Assembly: GCF_014384805.1 (NCBI RefSeq)
Contig: NZ_JACRSS010000001.1
Location: forward strand, 434,001 to 498,000
Direction of reading: 5' to 3'
Length of the DNA stretch: 64,000 bases
DNA from: Guopingia tenuis
Lineage (GTDB): Bacteria; Bacillota; Clostridia; Christensenellales; Christensenellaceae
Shown: positions 40,886-48,326 of the stretch, in pieces
How positions within the stretch are numbered: position 1 is the stretch's first letter
Layout of the letters: every line of letters begins with the position of its first letter
The notes under the pieces: model-generated
Databases searched by the model: none
Seen by the model: the letters and a program-made list of their open reading frames with translations, nothing else
What the model was told of the DNA's origin: nothing
Made by a program: the position numbers and the translations under genes

Positions 40886-40945
40886 TAAATCAGCAAGGGC
40901 GCTGTGATAAGGCTTCGGCCTTTCATGGGGCTCTTTATCTTTTTT
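40886..40945 (+). promoter_or_regulatory. glnA leader with hexaloop hairpin and terminator-like stem
   Basis: CAGC (40891-40894) and GCTG (40901-40904) close the hexaloop AAGGGC, with A at position 1 and G at position 4 as in ANTAR-target hairpins. Directly after, GATAAGG (40906-40912) pairs with CTTTATC (40933-40939), followed by TTTTTT (40940-40945) and the ribosome binding site. The layout fits an attenuator relieved by an antiterminator. Confidence 0.55.
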
Positions 40946-40959
40946 AAGGATGTGTTGTT

Positions 40960-43104
40960 ATGAAACATGAAAGCGCTCAGTTTTCGGAAAAACAGGAAAG
41001 GACGGTAACAAAAATGGATCGAATCCCGGAATTATTTGGAAGCCTGGTATTTAACGACGAGACGATGAAGGAACGCCTCCCCAAAGATACCTACAAAGCC
41101 ATGAAAAAGACGATTGAAGAGGGAAAATCCCTGGATCTTTCGGTGGCGAATGTCGTTGCCAATGCCATGAAGGATTGGGCCATCAGCAAAGGCGTCACAC
41201 ACTTCACCCATTGGTTCCAGCCCATGACCGGGGTAACGGCCGAAAAGCACGACAGCTTTATTTCCGCCACCCAGGACGGCAACGTCATCATGGAATTTTC
41301 CGGCAAAGAGCTCATCAAGGGCGAGCCGGATGCCTCCAGCTTCCCCTCCGGCGGCCTGCGGGCTACGTTTGAGGCCCGGGGCTACACTGCATGGGACCCC
41401 ACCTCTTATGCCTTTATCAAGGACGGCATCCTCTGCATCCCCACGGCCTTCTGCTCCTATGGCGGCGAGGCTCTGGACAAAAAGACGCCGCTGCTTCGCT
41501 CTATGGAAGCCATCAACGTGCAGGCGCTGCGCATTTTGAAGCTGTTCGGAAAGACGGATGTCAAGCGGGTTGTGACTACTGTCGGCCCGGAGCAGGAGTA
41601 TTTTCTCATCAACAAATCCGATTATCTGAAGCGCGAGGATCTGCGCCTCTGCGGCCGCACTCTGTTCGGCGCAAAGCCGCCCAAGGGGCAGGAGCTGGAT
41701 GACCATTATTTCGGCGCCATCAAGCCCCGGGTCGTCGCCTATATGAAAGAACTGGATGAGGAGCTTTGGAAGCTGGGCATTCTCGCAAAGACAAAGCATA
41801 ACGAGGTGGCCCCCTCTCAGCATGAGCTGGCTCCCATATTTTCCTCCACCAACATTGCCACAGACCATAACCAGCTGACCATGGAGCTGATGCGCAAGGT
41901 GGCCGACCGCCACGATATGGCCTGTCTGCTCCATGAAAAGCCCTTTGACGGCGTCAATGGTTCGGGCAAGCACAACAACTGGTCGATTTCCACCAGCGAT
42001 GGCGTGAATCTGCTGGAGCCCGGCAAATCCCCCTATGACAACGCCCAGTTCCTGCTGTTCCTCTGCGCGGTTATCAAGGCCGTGGACGACTATCAGGATC
42101 TGCTGCGCATCTCTGTCGCCAGCGCAGGCAACGACCACCGCCTGGGTGCCAACGAAGCGCCGCCGGCCATCGTTTCCATGTTCGTGGGCGATGAACTGGA
42201 GGGCATTCTGGAATCCATTGAAACCGGGAAACCCTATAAGGGAAAATCGGCGGGAGAAATGGAAATCGGTGTCCATGTCCTGCCCCATTTCCGCAAGGAC
42301 ACCACCGATCGGAACCGGACCTCGCCCTTCGCCTTTACCGGCAATAAATTCGAGTTCCGCATGCTGGGTTCTACCTTCTCCATCTCCGGCCCCAACCTGG
42401 TTCTCAATACCATTGTTGCGGAATCTCTGGCACAGTTTGCCGATGAGCTGGAAGGAGCCCCGGATTTTCAGGCTTCTCTGAAAGCCCTCATTCAGCGGGT
42501 TATCCGGGAGCATAAGCGCATCATCTTCAACGGCAACAACTATTCGGAAGAATGGGTCGCCGAGGCGGAAAAGCGCGGGCTTTTGAATCTGAAATCCACG
42601 GTCGATGCCTTGCCGCTGTTTATCAGCGAGAAAAATATCGCGCTGTTTACCAAGCATCATATCTTTACGGAAACGGAAATGCACGCCCGTTATGAGATTT
42701 TGCTGGAAAACTATGGCAAGACCCTTCATATCGAGGCAGCGACAATGCTGGATATGGCGAAAAAGGATATCCTCCCGGCAGTCGCCTCCTATATAAACGA
42801 GCTGTCCCAATGCGCTGTCCGCAAAGCGTCTGTTTCGGATACCATGGATTGCAGCGCGGAAAAGGCTTTGATCGCAAGGCTTTCCGCGTCCCTCGCCCGG
42901 TTCTATCAGGAAATCGAGGCTTTGGAGGCCGCCCTCATTCAGGCCGAAGAAAAAGCGGATCCTCGGGAGAGCGCAGAGAGCTACCATGACGGCGTTCTCG
43001 CCGCCATGGAAGAGCTCAGAAGGACGGGCGACGAAATGGAGTCGATGACCGCCAAAAAATATTGGCCATATCCCTCCTATAGCGACATGCTGTTCAGCGT
43101 ATAA
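40960..43104 (+). CDS. glnN: Glutamine synthetase type III
   Basis: 714 residues, the length and architecture of GSIII, which makes glutamine from glutamate, ammonia and ATP. Characteristic blocks are THWFQPMTGVTAEKHDSF (about residue 87), GGEALDKKTPLLRSMEA, VGPEQEYFLI, KHNEVAPSQHELAPIF, GSGKHNNWS and RNRTSPFAFTGNKFEFRMLG. The first ATG at 40960 follows AAGGATG; a second ATG at codon 19 also has a weak site. The leader contains a possible attenuator. It faces away from the glutamate synthase operon and is followed by the ammonium transporter gene. Confidence 0.97.
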   Translation: MKHESAQFSEKQERTVTKMDRIPELFGSLVFNDETMKERLPKDTYKAMKKTIEEGKSLDLSVANVVANAMKDWAISKGVTHFTHWFQPMTGVTAEKHDSFISATQDGNVIMEFSGKELIKGEPDASSFPSGGLRATFEARGYTAWDPTSYAFIKDGILCIPTAFCSYGGEALDKKTPLLRSMEAINVQALRILKLFGKTDVKRVVTTVGPEQEYFLINKSDYLKREDLRLCGRTLFGAKPPKGQELDDHYFGAIKPRVVAYMKELDEELWKLGILAKTKHNEVAPSQHELAPIFSSTNIATDHNQLTMELMRKVADRHDMACLLHEKPFDGVNGSGKHNNWSISTSDGVNLLEPGKSPYDNAQFLLFLCAVIKAVDDYQDLLRISVASAGNDHRLGANEAPPAIVSMFVGDELEGILESIETGKPYKGKSAGEMEIGVHVLPHFRKDTTDRNRTSPFAFTGNKFEFRMLGSTFSISGPNLVLNTIVAESLAQFADELEGAPDFQASLKALIQRVIREHKRIIFNGNNYSEEWVAEAEKRGLLNLKSTVDALPLFISEKNIALFTKHHIFTETEMHARYEILLENYGKTLHIEAATMLDMAKKDILPAVASYINELSQCAVRKASVSDTMDCSAEKALIARLSASLARFYQEIEALEAALIQAEEKADPRESAESYHDGVLAAMEELRRTGDEMESMTAKKYWPYPSYSDMLFSV

Positions 43105-43145
43105 CGTTCGCTGCCGCATAGACGGTTTGCAATAAAAGTTTGGGG

Positions 43146-43228
43146 CACGCATCACACTTCAAAACAAGCAAACAGGACCACTATCCCATCCTGAAAACCG
43201 CTTTTCTCCCGATGCGTGTCCCTCTTTT
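43146..43228 (+). promoter_or_regulatory. Long-range stem with U-rich tail between glnA and amt
   Basis: CACGCATC (43146-43153) and GATGCGTG (43211-43218) are perfect arms, extended with GGG/CCC, around a loop of 57 bases, followed by TCCCTCTTTTATT. It may be a partial terminator or a regulated leader. TTTGCAA (43126-43132) just upstream repeats the core of the glnA inverted repeat. Confidence 0.45.
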
Positions 43229-43264
43229 ATTCCATTTATATCATTTTATAAGGAGGACTTTTGC

Positions 43265-44980
43265 ATGTTATCATCTGTCGACACCATTTGGGTTCTCGTG
43301 GGAGCCGCGCTCGTGTTTTTCATGCAGGCTGGATTTGCCATGGTGGAAACCGGGTTTACCCGCGCGAAGAACGCCGGCAACATCATCATGAAGAACCTGA
43401 TGGACTTTGCCATTGGAACCCCCGTTTTCTGGATCCTGGGCTTTGGGCTCATGTTTGGAACCAGCATCGGCGGGATTATCGGAACCCCGGATTTCTTCGT
43501 TCAGGGCGACTATACCTCTGCCCTGGGCCTGACCGTCGGGACTCCCGCCTTTTTGATCTTCCAGACGGTTTTCTGCGCAACTGCCGCCACCATCGTTTCC
43601 GGCGCCATGGCCGAGCGCACAAAATTCTCTACCTACTGCCTCTATAGCCTGATTATCAGCGCCATCGTCTATCCCATCTCCGGCCATTGGATTTGGGGCG
43701 GCGGCTGGCTGGCCCAGCTGGGATTCCATGACTTTGCCGGTTCCACTGCCGTGCATATGGTGGGTGGCTTGTCGGCCCTGATCGGCGCAAAGATGCTGGG
43801 ACCCCGCATTGGAAAATATGACAAGAACGGCAAGCCCAAGGCCATTTTGGGCCACAGCATCACGCTGGGCGCTCTGGGCGTCTTTATCCTCTGGTTCTGC
43901 TGGTTCGGATTCAACGGCTGTTCCACGCTGGGCGTGACCGGCGATGCGCAAATCCTGAAGGCCGGAAATGTATTCGTAAACACCAATTTGGCCGCTGCCG
44001 TCGCTACGGTTGCCGTCATGTGCATCACCTGGATCCGCTATAAAAAGCCGGATGTCTCCATGACGCTCAACGGTTCTCTGGCCGGCCTGGTCGCCATTAC
44101 GGCAGGCTGCGATATGGTGGATCCCTTCGGCGCCGCCCTCATCGGCTTGATTGCCGGCTTTGTGGTCGTGTTCGGCATCGAATTCATCGACAAGAAACTT
44201 CATATTGACGATCCGGTAGGTGCCATCGGCGTGCATTGCCTCTGCGGTGCAACCGGGACTATCCTGACCGGCCTGTTTGCCACGGAAAGTGGTCTGTTCT
44301 ATACGGGAGACGCTTCCTTCCTGGGAGTACAGGTTCTGGGCGTCGCTTCCGTCGCCCTCTGGGTAACCGTCGTCATGACCATCGTATTCTTTATCCTGAA
44401 AAAGACCATCGGCCTGCGGGTTTCCCGGGAAGTGGAAATCGCCGGCCTGGATTCCACGGAGCATAACCTCCCCAGCGCCTATGCCGACTTCATGCCCATG
44501 CTTCCCGCCACCGGCATCACTGGCTCTTCCGAGGCCAGCGCGCAGAAGCCCGCTGCCACGCCCTCGATGGATGAGGCCGTTCCCGTTAAGGTGATCCCCA
44601 CCGAGCCTGCCGGAACACCGGGCGCCAGCCGCATTACCAAGGTCACCATCATCACACGGCAGAGCCAGTTTGAAGCTCTCAAGGCGGCCATGGAGGAGAT
44701 CGGCGTCAACGGCATGACCGTAACCAATGTACTGGGCTGCGGCATGCAGAAGGGCGCCCCGGAATACTATCGCGGCGTAAAGGTGGAAATGACGCTTCTT
44801 CCCAAAATCCAGGTGGATATCGTCGTGACCAAGGTGCCAGTGGAAATGGTGATTGCTACGGCCAAGCAGGCTCTGTATACCGGCCATATCGGCGATGGCA
44901 AGATCTTCGTCTACCATGTGGAAAATGTGGTGAAAGTGCGCACAGGCGAAGAGGGCTATGACGCCTTGCAGGACGATTGA
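43265..44980 (+). CDS. amt: Ammonium transporter fused to a P-II regulatory domain
   Basis: 571 residues. Residues 1 to about 405 are Amt with eleven membrane spans: GFAMVETGFTRAKNAGNI, the substrate-site stretch SGHWIWGGGWL, and pore histidines in STAVHMVGG and GVHCLCGATGT. After a Pro/Ala-rich linker, residues from about 455 form a P-II (GlnB/GlnK) domain: TKVTIITRQSQFEALKAAM, VTNVLGCGMQKG, a T-loop region YYRGVKVEM, and TGHIGDGKIFVYHVENVVKV. P-II proteins normally block Amt as separate trimers, so the fusion suggests built-in gating. The ribosome binding site is AAGGAGG. Confidence 0.95.
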   Translation: MLSSVDTIWVLVGAALVFFMQAGFAMVETGFTRAKNAGNIIMKNLMDFAIGTPVFWILGFGLMFGTSIGGIIGTPDFFVQGDYTSALGLTVGTPAFLIFQTVFCATAATIVSGAMAERTKFSTYCLYSLIISAIVYPISGHWIWGGGWLAQLGFHDFAGSTAVHMVGGLSALIGAKMLGPRIGKYDKNGKPKAILGHSITLGALGVFILWFCWFGFNGCSTLGVTGDAQILKAGNVFVNTNLAAAVATVAVMCITWIRYKKPDVSMTLNGSLAGLVAITAGCDMVDPFGAALIGLIAGFVVVFGIEFIDKKLHIDDPVGAIGVHCLCGATGTILTGLFATESGLFYTGDASFLGVQVLGVASVALWVTVVMTIVFFILKKTIGLRVSREVEIAGLDSTEHNLPSAYADFMPMLPATGITGSSEASAQKPAATPSMDEAVPVKVIPTEPAGTPGASRITKVTIITRQSQFEALKAAMEEIGVNGMTVTNVLGCGMQKGAPEYYRGVKVEMTLLPKIQVDIVVTKVPVEMVIATAKQALYTGHIGDGKIFVYHVENVVKVRTGEEGYDALQDD

Positions 44981-45030
44981 ATTCGCCGGGAAACGTGTCT
45001 GTCGGATGCGTTTTCATAACAACACAAAAG

Positions 45031-45060
45031 GGCAGTCCTTCCAAGGAAGGGCTGCCTCTT
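45031..45060. terminator. Bidirectional terminator after amt
   Basis: GGCAG and CTGCC, plus CCTTCC and GGAAGG, form a stem around AA with one mismatch. TCTTTTATTT follows on the plus strand and CTTTTGTG on the minus strand, so it can also end the small minus-strand unit at 45.1 kb. Confidence 0.7.
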
Positions 45061-45067
45061 TTATTTG

Positions 45068-45202
45068 TCAAACCAGCATCTCGGGATTCTCTGCCTTATG
45101 CTTATGGAGAAGCAGTGTGCAGGCTCGTGTTTTCGCGGGTGTAAAAAAGCCATAATGCAGGGCGGCAGCTGCTTTTCTCATTTTTTTATGCAATTCGCCC
45201 AT
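45068..45202 (-). CDS. Possible small basic protein
   Basis: A 44-codon frame (MGELHKKMRKAAAALHYGFF and onward, ending PEMLV) with a basic, helical N-terminus. GGGAAGAA stands before the ATG. Support comes from context: a minus-strand promoter with a perfect palindrome lies just upstream (45229-45261) and a terminator just downstream (45031-45060). I do not recognise the protein, and the unit could equally be a non-coding RNA. Confidence 0.35.
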   Translation of the reverse strand: MGELHKKMRKAAAALHYGFFTPAKTRACTLLLHKHKAENPEMLV

Positions 45203-45228
45203 TTCTTCCCGGCGGCAGAGCATTATCC

Positions 45229-45261
45229 GGTGTATATTCCGTTCCTTTATACACCTCAAGT
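45229..45261 (-). promoter_or_regulatory. Palindromic promoter of a small minus-strand unit
   Basis: On the minus strand TTGAGG and TATACA are 17 bp apart. GGTGTATA (45229-45236) and TATACACC (45248-45255) form a perfect 8-bp inverted repeat with an 11-base centre that fills the promoter spacer. A dimeric repressor would block it. Confidence 0.5.
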
Positions 45262-45281
45262 TCTCTTTCGTCCGCCTTTCC

Positions 45282-46004
45282 CTATTCCTTTTTCTTGATT
45301 AGCTCCCGCAGTTTGTCAAGGGCCTCGTGAAGTCCGCCCACGGCATCGATCAGCTGTTCTTCCACCGCCTGTTTTCCGATGAGTACCGTTCCCATATCGT
45401 CGGCCAGTTGGTTTTTGCTGAACATCAGGGCCTCCAGCCGCTCCTCCCGGATGCGGGAATTGGCGCAGATAAATTTGAGGATTCGTTCCTGCATCTTCCG
45501 GTAATATTCAAAATTCTGCGGCACGGTGATAAACAGCCCGGTGGTGCGCAGGGGGTGAATCGTCATGCTGGCAGTGGGCGCAATAAAGGCAAAATCGGTG
45601 CTCACCGCCAGCGGCACCCCAATGCTGTGGCCGCCGCCCAGCACAAGGGAAACCGAGGGCTTGCTCATGCCGCGGATCAGCTCCGCAATGGCCAGCCCGG
45701 CCTCCACGTCCCCGCCCACTGTATTCATAATCACCAGCAATCCCTGGATATCGTCGTTCTGTTCTACATCCGTCAATACGGGAATCACATGTTCATATTT
45801 GGTTGCCTTGGATTGGGGCGGCACAATGGTGTGTCCCTCAATCTGCCCGATAATATTGAGAATCTGTATGGATTTTTTCGCCTTAGTCGTCCCCAGTTCC
45901 TTCACCTGTTCGATTTTTTCAGAGGAAACAGGGGCGTTTTCTTCTTCAGAGCCCGACGGCGTATTTTCTTCTTCCATGGATTGGGTTGCTCGTTCCAGCT
46001 GCAT
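45282..46004 (-). CDS. tepA: TepA-like ClpP-family serine protease
   Basis: 240 residues. After a Ser/Glu-rich N-terminus of about 35 residues, a ClpP/SppA-type fold follows: PVLTDVEQNDDIQGLLVIMN, VGGDVEAGLAIAELIRGM, catalytic Ser in GGGHSIGVPLAVSTD (about residue 126) and His in TIHPLRTTG. TepA of Bacillus was linked to protein export and spore-protein turnover; its substrates are uncertain. Unlike in Bacillus, spoIIIE is not next to it here. Confidence 0.88.
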   Translation of the reverse strand: MQLERATQSMEEENTPSGSEEENAPVSSEKIEQVKELGTTKAKKSIQILNIIGQIEGHTIVPPQSKATKYEHVIPVLTDVEQNDDIQGLLVIMNTVGGDVEAGLAIAELIRGMSKPSVSLVLGGGHSIGVPLAVSTDFAFIAPTASMTIHPLRTTGLFITVPQNFEYYRKMQERILKFICANSRIREERLEALMFSKNQLADDMGTVLIGKQAVEEQLIDAVGGLHEALDKLRELIKKKE

Positions 46005-46132
46005 GATTGGTTCTCCTTTTCTTTTTTGCCCAGATCTGGGTCCATCTATATTTTTCTGTTTTTCCGCGTAAAATATACTTTTTTATGATATAGTAATGCT
46101 AGAATGAAAAAACATGTTGGGAGGTTCTTTAT

Positions 46133-46612
46133 ATGCAGACATACACATGGAAACGCGGCGATTTTACCGTCACCACCGATCCCAGCGGCATCGATCTCAA
46201 AAAGGCGGCGGCCCTCATTGCCCGGCAGGACTGGTGCTGCAAGGACAGGCCTCTGGATCTCACCGTCAAGGCCATTCAAAATTCCGAAACCTTCTTCTGC
46301 CTGGCCGGCGAAAACCGGGAGGTCGTTGGCTTTGTCCGCCTCATTACCGACTATGCTACCGCCGCCTATGTGACGGATGTGAATATTGCTCCGGAATACA
46401 AGGGGCGCGGCCTTTCCAAATTTATCTTTTCCTGCATTATGGAACATCCGGTTTTCTGCAAGCTGCGCCGCATGCTCCTCTGCACGCCGGACGCCCATGG
46501 CCTCTATGCCAAATACGACTTCAAGCCCGTGGCCCATCCTGAGGAATTTATGGAACGCCTCATCCCCTATGACGAAGCCTATGCGCATTTTGAAAAAAAC
46601 AAAAACGCATAG
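46133..46612 (+). CDS. GNAT-family N-acetyltransferase (copy 1)
   Basis: 159 residues. An N-terminal beta region (TYTWKRGDFTVTTDPSGIDL) precedes a GNAT core with the acetyl-CoA loop VNIAPEYKGRGLSKFIFSC (about residues 83-101) and the C-terminal block CTPDAHGLYAKYDFKPVAHPE. Substrate is unknown. The gene at 46792 is a close paralogue, about half identical along its length. GGGAGG precedes the ATG. Confidence 0.9.
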   Translation: MQTYTWKRGDFTVTTDPSGIDLKKAAALIARQDWCCKDRPLDLTVKAIQNSETFFCLAGENREVVGFVRLITDYATAAYVTDVNIAPEYKGRGLSKFIFSCIMEHPVFCKLRRMLLCTPDAHGLYAKYDFKPVAHPEEFMERLIPYDEAYAHFEKNKNA

Positions 46613-46620
46613 CAAATGTC

Positions 46621-46650
46621 TTGTCCCCCGCCCCTGAAATATGGTATAAT
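46621..46650 (+). promoter_or_regulatory. Promoter between the two GNAT genes
   Basis: TTGTCC (46621-46626) and TATAAT (46645-46650) are 18 bp apart, immediately after the first GNAT gene, so the second copy has its own transcription start. Confidence 0.6.
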
Positions 46651-46765
46651 GAACGCACGGCATAACCCGGAAGGGCAGGTCCCTCCCGAAGCCCGGGCGT
46701 TCATTGACGGTTGCCATTGCCGCACGATGCGTGGCAAAGACATTGTATCGCAATGACAGGCCCGG
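46648..46765 (+). promoter_or_regulatory. Multi-hairpin leader before the second GNAT gene
   Basis: The 140-base leader contains successive inverted repeats: AATGAACGC (46648-46656) with GCGTTCATT (46697-46705), enclosing a CCCGG/CCGGG stem; TTGCCA with TGGCAA; CATTG with CAATG; and GGCC-CGGT-GGCC before the ribosome binding site. No described riboswitch was recognised. Confidence 0.45.
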
Positions 46766-46791
46766 TGGCCAATTCAGTTTTGGAGGTATAT

Positions 46792-47286
46792 ATGAAAACT
46801 TACACATGGACCAAGGGCGAGTATACCGTGACGACGGATTTGTCAAAGGTAGATCTTGAAAAGGCTGCGCTTCTGATGCTGGAGGACGGCTGGAGTATTC
46901 ACGACCGCCCGGTGGACGTGACAATCAGCGCGTTTGAGAATTCTGTCACCTTCATTTGTCTCCATGGGGAAGAACCCGTCGGCTGTGTCCGGTTGGTGAC
47001 CGATTTTACCACCGTCGCCTATGCGGCAGACATGATCATCAAAAAGGATCACCGGGGCAAGGGTCTTTCCAAGTTCGTGTTCCAGTGCATCTTTGAGGTT
47101 CCTGTTTTTGCCAAGATGCGCCGGATCAATCTGCAGACCCCGGATGCCCATGGCCTTTATGCCAAATTCGGCTTCAAGCCCGTGGCTCATCCCGAGGAAA
47201 TGATGGAGCGCCTCTCTTCCTATGAGGAAGCCTATCAGTCCTTCTATGATAACCGGGAGCTCATCAAGGAGCTTCGGGAAAGATAA
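46792..47286 (+). CDS. GNAT-family N-acetyltransferase (copy 2)
   Basis: 164 residues, paralogous to the gene at 46133 (TYTWTKGEYTVTTDLSKVDL, then HRGKGLSKFVFQC and TPDAHGLYAKFGFKPVAHPE). The acetyl-CoA loop is intact. The two genes arose by tandem duplication but differ in the middle, so substrates may differ. The ATG at 46792 follows TGGAGGTA; the frame is open upstream through the structured leader. It is followed by a terminator. Confidence 0.9.
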   Translation: MKTYTWTKGEYTVTTDLSKVDLEKAALLMLEDGWSIHDRPVDVTISAFENSVTFICLHGEEPVGCVRLVTDFTTVAYAADMIIKKDHRGKGLSKFVFQCIFEVPVFAKMRRINLQTPDAHGLYAKFGFKPVAHPEEMMERLSSYEEAYQSFYDNRELIKELRER

Positions 47287-47300
47287 ACACGCGATTTTCG

Positions 47301-47325
47301 GCGGCGCTATAAGCGCCGCTTTTTT
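47301..47325 (+). terminator. Terminator after the second GNAT gene
   Basis: GCGGCGCT (47301-47308) and AGCGCCGC (47312-47319) form a perfect stem around ATA, followed by six T. Confidence 0.9.
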
Positions 47326-47339
47326 GCTGTGATTTTTCG

Positions 47340-47378
47340 AAACGATTATTTTCCAGGCAGGACGGAAAATAATCGTTT
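47340..47378. repeat. 15-bp perfect inverted repeat
   Basis: AAACGATTATTTTCC (47340-47354) and GGAAAATAATCGTTT (47364-47378) are perfect arms around nine bases. It lies in the 365-bp gap between the GNAT terminator and the DUF2975 operon, where no gene is seen. It could be a second terminator, an operator or a remnant of a small mobile repeat. Confidence 0.7.
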
Positions 47379-47560
47379 TATTATGGAACTCTCGGCCAAA
47401 CTTTATAAAGCTGGCTTTTCAGATTTTCAACCCTTCCGCCGCAGAGGAAAATCCTATTATGCGGGCCATAGGCAGCCAAACGTCCAGAGCAGTCCTTTTC
47501 TCCGCCCTCGCCTTTTCCGTTCCATTGGCATATTTCTTTCGTCATTTTATGCATTTCAGA

Positions 47561-47619
47561 ATATTTTTATTGTTTTTCGATAAAAATATATTTACAAACG
47601 AAAATTTATGTGTTATGCT
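47561..47619 (+). promoter_or_regulatory. Promoter and candidate operator of the DUF2975 operon
   Basis: TTTACA (47591-47596) and TATGCT (47614-47619) are 17 bp apart. Just upstream ATATTTTTAT (47561-47570) and ATAAAAATAT (47580-47589) form a perfect 10-bp inverted repeat, a plausible site for the XRE regulator encoded second in the operon. Confidence 0.6.
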
Positions 47620-47651
47620 GAACGCATAGAATGGTCATGGGAGGTTTTCAA

Positions 47652-48104
47652 ATGAACGTATTATCACGGCGGATGGGACTGATTCTCACGGTTATCCTAT
47701 ATATTACCCTGGCGGCGGCAATCCTTGGATTTCTGGTCATTCCCTGGCTGGTTCAGGTTGCCTTCGCAGAATATTTTTCCCAGCAGGTTGCTTCGTTTCT
47801 GTTCCTCTATGCCGGAGGCGCGCTGGTCATCTGGCTGATCGTCGAATTCTTGTTCATCATGGACAGCGTGCATAAGGGAACGCCTTTTATTCAGCGCAAC
47901 GTCAAAAGCCTTTCGCATATTGCCATATGCTGCGGCATCTGCAGCGTGGATTTTCTTGGATATTATCTGTTCTGCAAACCCGCCTCCATCCCCCTTCTCA
48001 TCTGCGGTCTTATCCTGATTTTCGGCATGCTCTGCGCCATCGTTTTATCCTGCGTGTTCCATCAGGCTGTCCTCTATAAAGAGGAAAACGACCTGACGGT
48101 TTAA
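47652..48104 (+). CDS. DUF2975 membrane protein
   Basis: 150 residues with four hydrophobic segments (LILTVILYITLAAAILGFLV, LFLYAGGALVIWLIVEFLFI, a third near 95-115 and a fourth near 120-140) and the DUF2975 block DSVHKGTPFIQRNVKSL between the second and third. Such proteins are routinely followed by a small YozG-like XRE regulator, as here (12 bp downstream). Function unknown. The ATG at 47652 has GGGAGG before it. Confidence 0.85.
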   Translation: MNVLSRRMGLILTVILYITLAAAILGFLVIPWLVQVAFAEYFSQQVASFLFLYAGGALVIWLIVEFLFIMDSVHKGTPFIQRNVKSLSHIAICCGICSVDFLGYYLFCKPASIPLLICGLILIFGMLCAIVLSCVFHQAVLYKEENDLTV

Positions 48105-48116
48105 AGGAGGCGGCAT

Positions 48117-48326
48117 ATGATTCTGGTAAATTTGGATGTAATGATGGCCAAACGGAAGATCAGCTTAAACGAGCTTTCCAGCCGCGTGGGCATCAGTCTG
48201 GCGAATCTCTCGATCTTAAAAAACAACAAGTGCAAAGCCATTCGGTTTTCCACTCTCAACGAACTCTGCCGGGTTTTGGATTGCCAGCCCAGCGATCTTT
48301 TGGAATATAAGGAGGAAGAACAATGA
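48117..48326 (+). CDS. XRE-family regulator (YozG-like)
   Basis: 69 residues: MILVNLDVMMAKRKISLNEL, helix-turn-helix RVGISLANLSILKNNKCKAI and FSTLNELCRVLDCQPSDLLE. It belongs to the Cro-like regulators paired with DUF2975 proteins and probably controls this operon. AAAGGAGG precedes the ATG. Its stop overlaps the next start (ATGA). Confidence 0.9.
   Translation: MILVNLDVMMAKRKISLNELSSRVGISLANLSILKNNKCKAIRFSTLNELCRVLDCQPSDLLEYKEEEQ

Noticed and set aside
41032..43155. A 707-codon open frame on the minus strand
   Set aside because: It is the shadow of glutamine synthetase III, with no motif or ribosome binding site of its own.
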